Shown: positions 8,795 through 17,011 of the stretch, piece by piece | How positions within the stretch are numbered: position 1 is the stretch's first letter | Layout of the letters: each line of letters starts with the position of its first letter | DNA from: Rhodobacter sp. SGA-6-6 | Lineage (GTDB): Bacteria; Pseudomonadota; Alphaproteobacteria; Rhodobacterales; Rhodobacteraceae | DNA length: 64,000 bases | Direction: 5' to 3' | Assembly: GCF_011043545.1 (NCBI RefSeq) | Contig: NZ_JAAKGP010000001.1 | Coordinates: 496,001-560,000, forward strand | Position numbers and translations under genes: made by a program | The notes under the pieces: generated by a model | Told to the model about the DNA's origin: nothing | What the model saw: only the letters and a program-made list of their open reading frames with translations | The model's database searches: none

Positions 8795-10327
8795 ATGTCG
8801 TCCATTCTGACGAACATCAGCGCCATGGTCGCCCTGCAGACAATGAAGGGCATCAACACCAGCATGGGCAAGGTGCAGAACGAGATCTCCACCGGCAAGA
8901 CCGTGGCCACGGCCAAGGACAATGCCGCGGTCTGGGCGATCTCGAAGGTGATGGAATCCGACGTGAAGGGCTTCAAGGGCATCGCCGACAGCCTGTCGCT
9001 GGGGTCCTCGACGCTTTCGGTGGCCAGCAAGGCCTCGGAGACCATCGCCGACCTGCTGACCGACATGAAGGGCAAGATCGTCGCCGCGCAGGAAGAGAAC
9101 CAGGACCGCAGCAAGCTGCAGACCGACATCGTGGCGCTGAAGGAACAGATCGCCTCCATCGTCGGCGGGGCGCAGTTCAACGGGCTGAACCTGATCTCGG
9201 GCACCGAGGACGTGAACATCCTCGCCTCGCTGGACCGCTCGGCCTCGGGCGTCGTCGCGTCGGAGATCACCGTCAACCGCCAGGACCTCGGCACCGCGGC
9301 GGGCACCTACGGCACCGGCACCTCGCTGGCGGCGAACGGCACCATCCTGAACGGCGCCAGTGCGGTCGCCGCGGCGGGCGAGACGGCGCAGGTGACCTTC
9401 GCCGGCACCTGGGCCGCGAACGACACCGCGCAGCTGACCGTGGGCGGGGTGGTGCTGAACCACACCGCGGCCGGCGCCTCGGTGGCCGATATCGCCACCC
9501 ATTTCGCCGGCGCCATCAACGCGCTCGGCCTCGAAGGCGTGACGGCGGCGAATGCGGCCGGCGTGCTGACCATCACCTCGACCCGGGCGTTCGAGGGGCT
9601 GGCGGTCACCCAGAGCTCGACCACGGCGGGCGACGGCACCTCGGACATCACCGCGGTGAACGGCGCGGCGCCTACCGGCAGCAACAGCGCCACCGCCTCC
9701 ACCGTGCGCCAGCGGGCCGAGCAGCTGAGCTTCTCGACCTCGGCCAAGGTGGCCGAGGGCGACGGCTACCGGGTGACCATCGGCACCTCCTCCTACAGCT
9801 ACGTGGCCGGCAAGAATGAGACAATGGAGGATGTTGCCAAGGGGCTGAAGATCGCCATCGATTCGGCCGGCGCCGAGGGCGTCACCACCCGGGTGACGCA
9901 GGATACGACCACCGGCGCCTGGATGCTGAACGTCGACAATGACGGCAGCGGCAGCGCCTCGCTGGCCTTCAGCGCCACCGGCAACGCCGGCGGCAAGGCC
10001 TCGGGCGGGCTGTTCGGGCTCGATTCCATCGACGTGACCACCGACAAGGGCGCCCAGGCGGCGCTGTCCAACATCGAGACGATGATCGACCGCGCCATCG
10101 ACGCCGCGGCCGAATTCGGCTCGGCCCAGGGCCGGATCGACACGCAGAACGACTTCGTCTCGGCGCTGACCGATGCCCTGACCGCCGGCATCGGCACCCT
10201 GGTCGATGCCGACATGGAAGAGGCCAGCGCGCGGCTGCAGGCGCTGCAGGTGCAGCAGCAACTGGGCATCCAGGCGCTGTCGATCGCCAACCAGCAGCCG
10301 CAGAACCTGCTGTCGCTGTTCCGGTAA
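8795..10327 (+). CDS. fliC: Flagellin
   Basis: 510 residues, the filament subunit. The N-terminal D0/D1 domain (MSSILTNISAMVALQTM through about 150) contains NEISTGKTVATAKDNAA and ALKEQIASIVGGAQFNG; the C-terminal D1/D0 domain (about 420-510) has SNIETMIDRAIDAAAEFGSAQGRI and ends with QQQLGIQALSIANQQPQNLLSLFR. The central 150-400 region is the variable, Gly/Ala/Thr-rich surface domain and contains Ig-like beta segments. Ribosome binding site AAGGAACGG precedes the ATG. flaF, flbT and a DUF1217 gene follow in one run; a hairpin lies right after the stop. Confidence 0.97.
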   Translation: MSSILTNISAMVALQTMKGINTSMGKVQNEISTGKTVATAKDNAAVWAISKVMESDVKGFKGIADSLSLGSSTLSVASKASETIADLLTDMKGKIVAAQEENQDRSKLQTDIVALKEQIASIVGGAQFNGLNLISGTEDVNILASLDRSASGVVASEITVNRQDLGTAAGTYGTGTSLAANGTILNGASAVAAAGETAQVTFAGTWAANDTAQLTVGGVVLNHTAAGASVADIATHFAGAINALGLEGVTAANAAGVLTITSTRAFEGLAVTQSSTTAGDGTSDITAVNGAAPTGSNSATASTVRQRAEQLSFSTSAKVAEGDGYRVTIGTSSYSYVAGKNETMEDVAKGLKIAIDSAGAEGVTTRVTQDTTTGAWMLNVDNDGSGSASLAFSATGNAGGKASGGLFGLDSIDVTTDKGAQAALSNIETMIDRAIDAAAEFGSAQGRIDTQNDFVSALTDALTAGIGTLVDADMEEASARLQALQVQQQLGIQALSIANQQPQNLLSLFR

Positions 10328-10335
10328 GGGCGGAA

Positions 10336-10357
10336 GCCGGGGCCTGCGGGCCCCGGC
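10336..10357 (+). terminator. Hairpin after flagellin
   Basis: Perfect 9-bp stem GCCGGGGCC / GGCCCCGGC with a TGCG loop, 9 bases after the flagellin stop, followed by CTTCTCCCCC. It lacks a long U-tract, so it may be a partial terminator or an RNA-stabilising end that sets high flagellin and lower flaF/flbT expression. Confidence 0.7.
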
Positions 10358-10398
10358 CTTCTCCCCCTTCCTCCACCCCAGAACCGGAACAGTAAGCC

Positions 10399-10770
10399 AT
10401 GAACGCCCATTCCAGCCTTGCCTATGCCCAACCCGCCGCGCCGACCCGCACGCCGCGCGCCGCGGAATACGAGGTGATCGCCCGCATCACCCGCCGCCTG
10501 TCCGCCGCCGCCGCGCGGCGGCAGGCCGACCATCCCGGCTTCATCGCCGCGCTGGCCGAGAACGAAGTCCTCTGGTCCACCCTTGCCGCCGATGTGGCCG
10601 GGCCGGGCAACGGCCTGCCCCAGGCCCTGCGGGCGCGGCTCTTCTACCTCTACCGCTTCACCGCCGAGCACAGCCGCAAGGTCCGCGCCGGCGCTGCCAG
10701 CGCCGAGGTGCTGGTCGAGATCAACACTGCCGTGCTGCGCGGCCTGCGCGGCGAAGGGGGTGCGGCATGA
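10399..10770 (+). CDS. flaF: Flagellar biosynthesis regulator FlaF
   Basis: 123 residues. FlaF is needed for flagellin synthesis and secretion and works with FlbT in alphaproteobacteria. The pattern RTPRAAEYEVIARITRRL, the ALAENEVLWSTLAADVAGPGN block and the LFYLYRFTAEHSRKV helix match the family. It overlaps flbT by ATGA, so the two are coupled, and follows flagellin by 71 bases. Confidence 0.93.
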   Translation: MNAHSSLAYAQPAAPTRTPRAAEYEVIARITRRLSAAAARRQADHPGFIAALAENEVLWSTLAADVAGPGNGLPQALRARLFYLYRFTAEHSRKVRAGAASAEVLVEINTAVLRGLRGEGGAA

Positions 10771-11171
10771 CCGGCCTGGTGCTGAAGCTGGGCCCGCACG
10801 AGCGGGTGCTGATCAACGGCGCGGTGATCGAGAACGGCGACCGGCGGTCGAAGCTGGCGGTGATGACGCCCAACGCCAACATCCTGCGGCTGCGCGACGC
10901 GATCCACCCGGAGGAGGCCAATACGCCCGTCCGCCGGGTCTGCTACATCGCCCAGCTGGTGCTGTCGGGCGATGCCGATCCGGCCGACACCCGCCACCAG
11001 CTCCTGCGCGGGATCGAGCAGTTGAGCCAGGTTCTGGTGGACCCGGACAGCCGCGCGCTGCTGACCCAGGCCGGCGCCGCGGTGCTGGAGGACCAGCATT
11101 ACCAGGCGCTGAAGGCCCTGCGCGGGCTGCTGCCGCGCGAGGAGCGGCTGCTGGCGGCGGGCCGGGCATGA
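10767..11171 (+). CDS. flbT: Flagellin mRNA regulator FlbT
   Basis: 134 residues. FlbT represses flagellin translation in Caulobacter by binding the flagellin 5' UTR. Family marks are LVLKLGPHERVLINGAVIENGD at the N-terminus, ANILRLRDAIHPEEA, and RRVCYIAQLVLSGDADP. Start and stop both overlap neighbours by four bases (ATGA). The likely target is the flagellin leader with its two hairpins at 8671-8710. Confidence 0.95.
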   Translation: MTGLVLKLGPHERVLINGAVIENGDRRSKLAVMTPNANILRLRDAIHPEEANTPVRRVCYIAQLVLSGDADPADTRHQLLRGIEQLSQVLVDPDSRALLTQAGAAVLEDQHYQALKALRGLLPREERLLAAGRA

Positions 11172-11968
11172 GCTTCCAGCCGGTCATCCCCTTCTCGGGC
11201 TATGCCGGCTGGGCCTTCCTCAAGCGCACGATGGCCGTGCAGCAGGCCACGCTGCAATCGGGCGCCGCAGCAAAGCGGGACGAGGCCTATTTCCGCGCCA
11301 ACATCGGCAAGATCGACACCGCCGAGCAGCTGGTCGCCGACCGCCGCCTGCTGTCGGTGGCGCTGACCGCCTTCGGGCTGGAGGGCGACCTCGGCAACAA
11401 GGCCTTCATCCGCAAGGTTCTGGAAGGCGGCACGCTGGCCAGCGACAGCCTGGCCAACCGGCTGGCGAACAAGCAATACCAGAAGCTCTCGGCCGCCTTC
11501 GGCTTCGGCGACATGGCGGTGCCGCGCAACAAGATCTCTGACTTCGCCGACAGGATCCTGTCGCAATACGCCACCCGGCAGTTCGAGGCGGCGGTAGGCG
11601 CGCAGAAGAACGAATACCGCATCGCCCTGAACGCCGAGCGCGAGATCGCCGCGCTGGCGGGCAAGAGCGGCTCGGAGGACACCAAATGGTATACCGTCCT
11701 CGGCACCGCCCCGCTGCGCGAGGCGTTCCAGACCGCGCTCGGCCTGCCCTCCAGCTTTGCCGCCATCGATCTGGACAAGCAGCTGTCGATGATCAAGGCC
11801 AAGGCAAAGGCGGCCTTCGGCAGCGACACGATCAGCCAGTTCGCCGATCCCGCCAGGCTGGAGAAACTGGTGCGCACCTATATCGTCCGGGCCGAGATCG
11901 GCGCGGTCAACGCGGGGGCGAGTTCCGGCTCGGTTGCCCTGCAACTGCTGGCCGGGCTGGGGCGGTGA
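11168..11968 (+). CDS. DUF1217 family flagellar protein
   Basis: 266 residues, mostly helical, starting MSFQPVIPFSGYAGWAFLKRT and with the VADRRLLSVALTAFGLEGDL block typical of DUF1217 proteins found in alphaproteobacterial flagellar clusters. The internal DTKWYTVLGTAPLREAFQTALGLP stretch is also conserved in this group. Its role is unknown; association with flaF-flbT suggests filament or flagellin export. It overlaps flbT by ATGA and ends the flagellin run. Confidence 0.85.
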   Translation: MSFQPVIPFSGYAGWAFLKRTMAVQQATLQSGAAAKRDEAYFRANIGKIDTAEQLVADRRLLSVALTAFGLEGDLGNKAFIRKVLEGGTLASDSLANRLANKQYQKLSAAFGFGDMAVPRNKISDFADRILSQYATRQFEAAVGAQKNEYRIALNAEREIAALAGKSGSEDTKWYTVLGTAPLREAFQTALGLPSSFAAIDLDKQLSMIKAKAKAAFGSDTISQFADPARLEKLVRTYIVRAEIGAVNAGASSGSVALQLLAGLGR

Positions 11969-11989
11969 GGGGGACCAGGAATGGCCCCC
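11969..11989 (+). terminator. Hairpin ending the flagellin-flaF-flbT run
   Basis: GGGGGACCA and TGGCCCCC form an 8-bp stem with one bulged A and a GGAA tetraloop directly after the DUF1217 stop. There is no U-tract, so this is a candidate only. Confidence 0.5.
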
Positions 11990-12359
11990 GGGCTGACACT
12001 CAGCGCCGCGCCACTCGGCGGGGGGCGAGAGAAGGCCGACGGTCTCGCCCCGGCCCATGCACGTCGGTCGCACCGGGAAAGGCAAAGCTTCGCCGCAATC
12101 GCATCGCCAGCCACATGCTGGCCTCCAACGCACCCCAGCCTTCGATCCGGCGAAGACCGATGCCAGCGCCGCGCCGGAAGTCCGGGGACAGTGGCAGCAA
12201 AAGACCACGTAGAGCCGGCGCCCGACCGACACGCCCCTGGCCCGAGAGCGGGGCGGCATCGGCCGGACCTTGGGAACCGGCCGGGGAAGTGGCACTCGCG
12301 CACGGAAAAGGCGGTAGCCTTGCTCGGAAACCGGGCGCGCCAGAGGGCGCACCGCCTCC
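11990..12359. other. 370-base gap between convergent operons, no gene seen
   Basis: The gap lies between the end of the flagellin run and the end of fliI. It holds a perfect 9-bp inverted repeat (GGGGCGAGA at 12022-12030, TCTCGCCCC at 12043-12051), possibly the fliI terminator on the minus strand. Short open frames on both strands look like random GC-rich translation, with no recognisable domain or good ribosome binding site. It is unusually long for this tightly packed cluster. Confidence 0.5.
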
Positions 12360-13670
12360 CTATCCCATCAGACAAGCCTGCAATCGCGCGAAGCTCGCCT
12401 CCGGGCCGCCTGCCGGGGCGCCCTCGGCCAGGAAGCCGTCCAGCATCGGCCAGAGCCGGATCGCCCGATCCACCGCCGGGTCACTGCCCTGGACGTAAAG
12501 CCCGGCCTGCACCATCAGCTCGGCCCGGTCCCAGGCCCCCAGCACCCGCCGCGCCTCGCCGATCAGGGCGTTCTCCTCCGGGCTCGCCGCCTCGGGCAGG
12601 CTGCGCGAGACCGAGCGCAGCAGGTCTATCGCCGGATAGCGGCCCCGCTCGGCAATCCTGCGGTCCAGCACGACATGGCCGTCCAGCGTGCCGCGGATGA
12701 TGTCGGCCACCGGCTCCTCCATGTCGGACCCGGCCACCAGCACCGAGAACACCGCGGTGATGTCCCCCGCCATGCCCGCCCCCGGCCCGGCGCGCTCCGC
12801 CAGCCCCATGATCGCAGGAGCGGTGGAGGGCGGATAGCCGCGCAGCGAGGCGCTTTCGCCCGAGGCCAGCGCCACCTCGCGATGCGCCTCGGCATGGCGG
12901 GTGACCGAATCGAGCAGCAGCAGGACGTGCAGCCCGCGGTCGCGGAAATGCTCGGCCACCGCCATGGCCGACAGCGCGCAGCGCCGGCGCATCAGCGGCG
13001 ACTGGTCCGAGGTCGCGGTGACCACCACCGACCGCGCCATGCCCTCGCGCCCCAGCACCCGCTCGGTGAAGTCGCGCAACTCGCGCCCGCGCTCGCCGAC
13101 CAGCCCGATCACCGCCACATCCGCGGCGAGACCCCGCGCGAACCGCGCCAGCAGCGAGGACTTGCCGACGCCGGAGCCGGCGAAAAGCCCGATCCGCTGC
13201 CCGCGCACCAGCGGCAGGAGCGTGTCGAACACGGCGATTCCGGTGGAAAGCCGCCCGCCCATCGCCCGCCGCGCCGCCGCAGGGGGCGGCGCGCCGGTCA
13301 TCGGCCGGCGCTGCGGGCCGCACAGCAGCGGCCGGCCGTCCAGCGGCCGGCCCATCGGATCGACGATCCGCCCCAGCCAGGAGGAATCGGGCGCAATCGC
13401 CGCTGGCCCCAGCAGCGCCACCCGCGTGCCGAGGACCAGCCCCTCCGGGTCCTCCTCCGGCAGGACGGTGGCGCCGGCGGCGGAGAGCCGGACGATCTCT
13501 CCGCCCAGCCCGCCGGCGCCGGTTTCCGCCAGCACCCGGTCGCCCAGCGCCGCCATCGGCAGGCCGGCCACGGTGAAGGTGCCGCGGCCGGTCTCGGTGA
13601 CGCGGCCGACCGGGCGGACAGGCTCCATTTCCGCGATTTCGGCCCGAAGTCCGTCGAAGATGCCGGTCAT
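12360..13670 (-). CDS. fliI: Flagellum-specific export ATPase FliI
   Basis: 436 residues. Hexameric ATPase at the base of the flagellar export gate, related to F1 beta. It shows the N-terminal barrel (LGRIVDPMGRPLDGRPLL), Walker A AGSGVGKS (164-171), the GLVGERGRELRDF block, Walker B HVLLLLDS (248-255), and SGESASLRGYPPSTAPAI with the catalytic-face residues. The start chosen gives MTGIFDGLRAEI with GAGAG upstream. It is divergent from flgB with an 84-base shared promoter containing a CtrA-like site. Confidence 0.96.
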   Translation of the reverse strand: MTGIFDGLRAEIAEMEPVRPVGRVTETGRGTFTVAGLPMAALGDRVLAETGAGGLGGEIVRLSAAGATVLPEEDPEGLVLGTRVALLGPAAIAPDSSWLGRIVDPMGRPLDGRPLLCGPQRRPMTGAPPPAAARRAMGGRLSTGIAVFDTLLPLVRGQRIGLFAGSGVGKSSLLARFARGLAADVAVIGLVGERGRELRDFTERVLGREGMARSVVVTATSDQSPLMRRRCALSAMAVAEHFRDRGLHVLLLLDSVTRHAEAHREVALASGESASLRGYPPSTAPAIMGLAERAGPGAGMAGDITAVFSVLVAGSDMEEPVADIIRGTLDGHVVLDRRIAERGRYPAIDLLRSVSRSLPEAASPEENALIGEARRVLGAWDRAELMVQAGLYVQGSDPAVDRAIRLWPMLDGFLAEGAPAGGPEASFARLQACLMG

Positions 13671-13716
13671 CGCACGCTCTCTTTGTTCCCGATTACCGTT
13701 TCTAAAGGAATCACCC

Positions 13717-13731
13717 TTAAGCCTTGGTGAA
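13717..13731. promoter_or_regulatory. Candidate CtrA site between fliI and flgB
   Basis: TTAA-GCCTTGG-TGAA matches TTAA-N7-TTAA at 7 of 8 fixed positions. It lies 24 bases before flgB and 47 bases before fliI, so it could serve both divergent operons. Binding is inferred from motif and context. Confidence 0.55.
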
Positions 13732-13754
13732 GCAGGTCGAGGGAGAAGCCCGAG

Positions 13755-14138
13755 ATGTTCGAGAAGCTGGAACTCACCCGGATGGCGCAGGCCCTGGCCG
13801 CCCATGCCGGCACCCGCATGGGGGTGATCGCCGAGAATGTCGCCCATGCCGATACGCCCGGCTACAAGGCCCGGGACGTGGCCGATTTCGCCGCGGTCTG
13901 GGCCGAAAGGGGCGCGGGGATGCGCGCCACCCGCCCCGGCCACCTGTCCGATCCGCCGCGACAGGCCGCCGCCCGGCCCTTCGTCAGCGGCGGCGAGGAG
14001 GCGCCGAACGGCAACTCCGTCTCGCTGGAGGGTGAGATGGTCAAGATGGCCGAGGCCCGGCAGGAACATGAGATGGCGCTGGCGATCTACCGCAGCACCT
14101 CCGAGGTGATCCGCGCCTCGCTCGGCCGCGGCAGGTAA
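13755..14138 (+). CDS. flgB: Flagellar proximal rod protein FlgB
   Basis: 127 residues. Proximal rod subunit in the periplasm, exported by the flagellar apparatus. MGVIAENVAHADTPGYKARDV is the FlgB form of the rod/hook N-terminal motif, and the C-terminal helix EMVKMAEARQEHEMALAIYRS matches. First gene of a nine-gene rod/export run; ribosome binding site GAGGGAGAAG precedes the ATG. Three bases separate it from flgC. Confidence 0.96.
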   Translation: MFEKLELTRMAQALAAHAGTRMGVIAENVAHADTPGYKARDVADFAAVWAERGAGMRATRPGHLSDPPRQAAARPFVSGGEEAPNGNSVSLEGEMVKMAEARQEHEMALAIYRSTSEVIRASLGRGR

Positions 14139-14141
14139 GCC

Positions 14142-14522
14142 ATGGCGGACCTGATCACATCGCTGTCCTTCGCGGCCTCGGGGATGGAGGCGCAGGCGAC
14201 AAGGCTGCGGCATGTCTCCGAGAACATCGCCAATGTCGACACGCCAGGATACCACCGCAAGACCATCAGCTTCGAGGCCGCAATGGACTCCGGGCTGGTA
14301 AAAGCCGGCCCGGTGCGGCTGGACCGCAGCGAACCGGCCCGCATCTACGCCCCCGGCCACCCGCTGGCCGACGAGACCGGCTATTACGACGGCTCCAACG
14401 TCGACCTGGTGGTCGAGATCGCCGACGCGCGCGAGGCACAGCGCAGCTACGAGGCCAACCTGAAGCTGTTCGACCAGGCGCGGCAGATGACGCAAAGCCT
14501 GTTCGACCTGCTGCGGCGCTAG
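14142..14522 (+). CDS. flgC: Flagellar proximal rod protein FlgC
   Basis: 126 residues. Proximal rod subunit. The N-terminal motif reads LSFAASGMEAQATRLRHVSENIANVDTPGYHRKTI and the C-terminus ends with ADAREAQRSYEANLKLFDQARQMTQSLFDLLRR, both standard for FlgC. It follows flgB by three bases and precedes fliE. Confidence 0.96.
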   Translation: MADLITSLSFAASGMEAQATRLRHVSENIANVDTPGYHRKTISFEAAMDSGLVKAGPVRLDRSEPARIYAPGHPLADETGYYDGSNVDLVVEIADAREAQRSYEANLKLFDQARQMTQSLFDLLRR

Positions 14523-14533
14523 GAGGTCCCGCC

Positions 14534-14824
14534 ATGGACGTGAGAGCCAGTTTCGCCGCACAAAGCTATGCGCAGGCCAGAACGGCCGCAGCGCCAGGGC
14601 CGGGCACCGCCGAAAGCGGCTCTGCACCGGCGGAATTCGCCGCGTCCTTCACCGGGGCGCTGGCGAAGGCCGAGACCACGGCCCGCGCCGCCATGACCGG
14701 CGGCGCGGATCCCCATGCCCTGGTCGAGGCGCTGGCCTCCTCGCAACTGGCGGTGGAGACGGTCGCCACCGTCCGCGACCGCGTGGTCGAGGCCTATCAG
14801 GAAATCCTGAGGATGCCGATATGA
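14534..14824 (+). CDS. fliE: Hook-basal body complex protein FliE
   Basis: 96 residues. FliE joins the MS ring to the rod and is needed for rod export. The tail PHALVEALASSQLAVETVATVRDRVVEAYQEILRMPI is the FliE signature; the N-terminal half is Ala-rich. A strong AGGAGG site sits before the ATG. Its stop overlaps the fliQ start by ATGA. Confidence 0.95.
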   Translation: MDVRASFAAQSYAQARTAAAPGPGTAESGSAPAEFAASFTGALAKAETTARAAMTGGADPHALVEALASSQLAVETVATVRDRVVEAYQEILRMPI

Positions 14825-15087
14825 CCGAAGCCGCCATCTTCGACGTGATGCGCCAGGGGCTGTGGATCGCCGTCACCATCTCCACCCCGATGCTGCTGGT
14901 GGCGCTGGCGGCGGGCGTGGTCATCGGCCTCCTGCAGGCGCTGACCTCGGTGCAGGAGATGACGCTGACCTTCGTGCCCAAGGTCGCCGCCATGCTGGCG
15001 GTGTTCTGGGTGTCGATGAGCTTCATGACCACCACCCTGGTCGGCTTCTTCACCGGCACCATCATCCCGGCAATCGTGGGGGGCTGA
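14821..15087 (+). CDS. fliQ: Flagellar export gate protein FliQ
   Basis: 88 residues with two membrane helices (about 15-40 and 52-80). Core of the FliPQR export channel. MRQGLWIAVTISTPMLLVALAAGVVIGLLQALTSVQEMTLTFVPK is the family pattern. It is separated from fliP (30234) and fliR (20385) but embedded in the rod operon, as in other Rhodobacterales. Confidence 0.96.
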   Translation: MTEAAIFDVMRQGLWIAVTISTPMLLVALAAGVVIGLLQALTSVQEMTLTFVPKVAAMLAVFWVSMSFMTTTLVGFFTGTIIPAIVGG

Positions 15088-15090
15088 GCC

Positions 15091-15798
15091 ATGGACGCCG
15101 CAGGCTATACCACGCTGTCCCGCCAGTCCGGCCTGATGCGCGAGATGCAGGTAGTGGCGAACAACATCGCCAACATCTCCACCACCGGCTTCAGGCGCGA
15201 GGGCACGGTCTTCGCCGAACACGTCTACCGGATGGACGAAGGCCCGTCGCTTTCCATGCCCCACGCCGCCGGCCGGGCGGTGGACCTGTCGCAGGCCGGG
15301 CTCAGCATGACCGGCGGCGCCTTCGACTTCGCCATCCAAGGGGAGGGCTTCTTCCTGATCGAGACGCCGCAGGGCAACCGGCTGACCCGCGCCGGCCGCT
15401 TCACCCCGAACGAGGCCGGCGAACTGGTCACCCCCGACGGTAACCGCCTCTTGGACGCCGGCGGCGCGCCGATCTTCGTGCCGCCCGGCAGCGCCGTCAG
15501 CATGGCCGAGGACGGCACCCTTTCTGCGGGCGGCACACCGCTGGCGCAGGTCGGCCTCTGGCGACCCGCCGACCCGCTGTCCCTGCGCCACCAGTCCGGC
15601 ACCCTGTTCGAGGCCGGGGAGCTGGAGCCGGTGGAGGACGGCCGGGTCTTCCAGGGCTTCCTGGAGGAGAGCAACGTCAACCCGGTCTCCGAGATCGCCC
15701 GGATGATCGAGGTGCAGCGTGCCTACGAACTCGGCCAGAAATTCCTGGACGCCGAAGATTCCCGCGCCCGCGGCGTGATCGAAACCCTCGGACGCTGA
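15091..15798 (+). CDS. flgF: Flagellar proximal rod protein FlgF
   Basis: 235 residues. Rod subunit of the FlgE/F/G family. N-terminal LSRQSGLMREMQVVANNIANISTTGFRREG, internal FDFAIQGEGFFLIETPQGNRLTRAGRF and C-terminal FLEESNVNPVSEIARMIEVQRAYELGQKFLD are all present; the short length and position directly before flgG mark it as FlgF rather than FlgG. Confidence 0.94.
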   Translation: MDAAGYTTLSRQSGLMREMQVVANNIANISTTGFRREGTVFAEHVYRMDEGPSLSMPHAAGRAVDLSQAGLSMTGGAFDFAIQGEGFFLIETPQGNRLTRAGRFTPNEAGELVTPDGNRLLDAGGAPIFVPPGSAVSMAEDGTLSAGGTPLAQVGLWRPADPLSLRHQSGTLFEAGELEPVEDGRVFQGFLEESNVNPVSEIARMIEVQRAYELGQKFLDAEDSRARGVIETLGR

Positions 15799-15806
15799 GG
15801 CCCGCC

Positions 15807-16592
15807 ATGAAAGCCCTCCATATCGCCGCAACCGGGATGGCCGCCCAGCAGATGAAGGTCGACGTGGTGTCGAACAACCTCGCCAACATGTCGACCACCG
15901 GCTACAACGCCCGCCGCGCCGATTTCGCCGACCTGCATTATCAGCAGCTTGCCCGGCCCGGGACGGTTTCCGCCTCGGACGGGTCGATGCTGCCCAGCGG
16001 CATCCAGGTCGGCCTCGGCGTCCGCCCCTCGGCCGTCTCCATCGTGCTGGCCCAAGGGTCGCTGTCGCAGACCGGCGGCGATCTCGACCTCGCCATCGAG
16101 GGACCGGGCTACATCGAGGTCGCCCTGCCCTCCGGCGCCGCCGGCTATACCCGCGACGGGGCGCTGAAACGCTCGCCGGACGGGCTGATCGTCACCTCGG
16201 ACGGCTATCCGGTCGCCCCCGGCATCACCATCCCCGACGACACCCGCAGCCTGGCGATCAACGCCGCGGGCGAGGTCTATGCCTATTTCGACACCCAGAT
16301 CGAGCCGGAACTGCTGGGCCAGCTGACACTGACCGGCTTCACCAACGAAAAGGGACTGGAGGCGATCGGGTCGAACCTGTTCCTGGAGACCGCCGCTTCC
16401 GGCGCGCCTTTGGTCGGCCCGCCCGGGGTGGACGGCCTCGGCACCCTGCGGCAGGGCTATCTGGAGGAAAGCTCGGTCGATCCGGTGCGCGAGGTCACCG
16501 AGCTGATCAAGGCGCAGCGCGGCTACGAGCTGAACGCCAAGGTGATCACCGCCGCCGACCAGATGCTGGCGGCCACCACGCAGGTGCGGTGA
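15807..16592 (+). CDS. flgG: Flagellar distal rod protein FlgG
   Basis: 261 residues, the standard FlgG length. KALHIAATGMAAQQMKVDVVSNNLANMSTTGYNARRADF, the QTGGDLDLAIEGPGYIEVALPSG block and the C-terminal QGYLEESSVDPVREVTELIKAQRGYELNAKVITAADQML all match. Its stop overlaps the flgA start (TGATG). Confidence 0.96.
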   Translation: MKALHIAATGMAAQQMKVDVVSNNLANMSTTGYNARRADFADLHYQQLARPGTVSASDGSMLPSGIQVGLGVRPSAVSIVLAQGSLSQTGGDLDLAIEGPGYIEVALPSGAAGYTRDGALKRSPDGLIVTSDGYPVAPGITIPDDTRSLAINAAGEVYAYFDTQIEPELLGQLTLTGFTNEKGLEAIGSNLFLETAASGAPLVGPPGVDGLGTLRQGYLEESSVDPVREVTELIKAQRGYELNAKVITAADQMLAATTQVR

Positions 16593-17011
16593 TGCGTCGG
16601 TTTCCCCTCCTGATCCTGCTAGCCGCGCCGGCCGGGGCCGAAAGCCTGGTCGCCCTGCGCACCCTGCCGGCGCAGACCGTGGTGACCGAGGCCGACGTGG
16701 CGCTGGTCGAGGCGCAGATCGACGGCGCCCTGACCGCCATTGCCCCCGCGCTCGGGCAGGAGGTCAGGACCACCGTCTACGCCGGGCGTCCCTTGCGGGC
16801 CGAGAACCTCGGTCCGCCGGCGCTGGTCGACCGCAATCAGACCGTGACGCTGGTCTACCTCGCCGGCGGGCTGACCATCCTGGCCGAGGGCCGGGCCCTG
16901 GCCCGCGGCGCAGAAGGAGAGGTGATCCGCGCCATGAACCTGTCCTCGAAAACCACCATTTCCGGCCGTGTCGACGGACAGGGCCGCCTTGTCGTCGGAG
17001 ACCGCAATTGA
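16592..17011 (+). CDS. flgA: Flagellar P-ring assembly chaperone FlgA
   Basis: 139 residues with an N-terminal signal sequence (MRRFPLLILLAAPAGA). FlgA is a periplasmic chaperone for the P-ring protein FlgI. The SAF-domain pattern TVVTEADVALVEAQID and the C-terminal VIRAMNLSSKTTISGRVDGQGRLVV are typical. The ATG at 16592 overlaps the flgG stop; a GTG one codon earlier is possible. flgI itself, usually next, is missing here and flgH follows directly. Confidence 0.9.
   Translation: MRRFPLLILLAAPAGAESLVALRTLPAQTVVTEADVALVEAQIDGALTAIAPALGQEVRTTVYAGRPLRAENLGPPALVDRNQTVTLVYLAGGLTILAEGRALARGAEGEVIRAMNLSSKTTISGRVDGQGRLVVGDRN

Noticed and set aside
12309-12324. GG-N10-GC sequence resembling a sigma-54 promoter
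   Set aside because: It points into the 3' end of fliI in antisense, has no downstream gene and matches only the minimal GG/GC positions.
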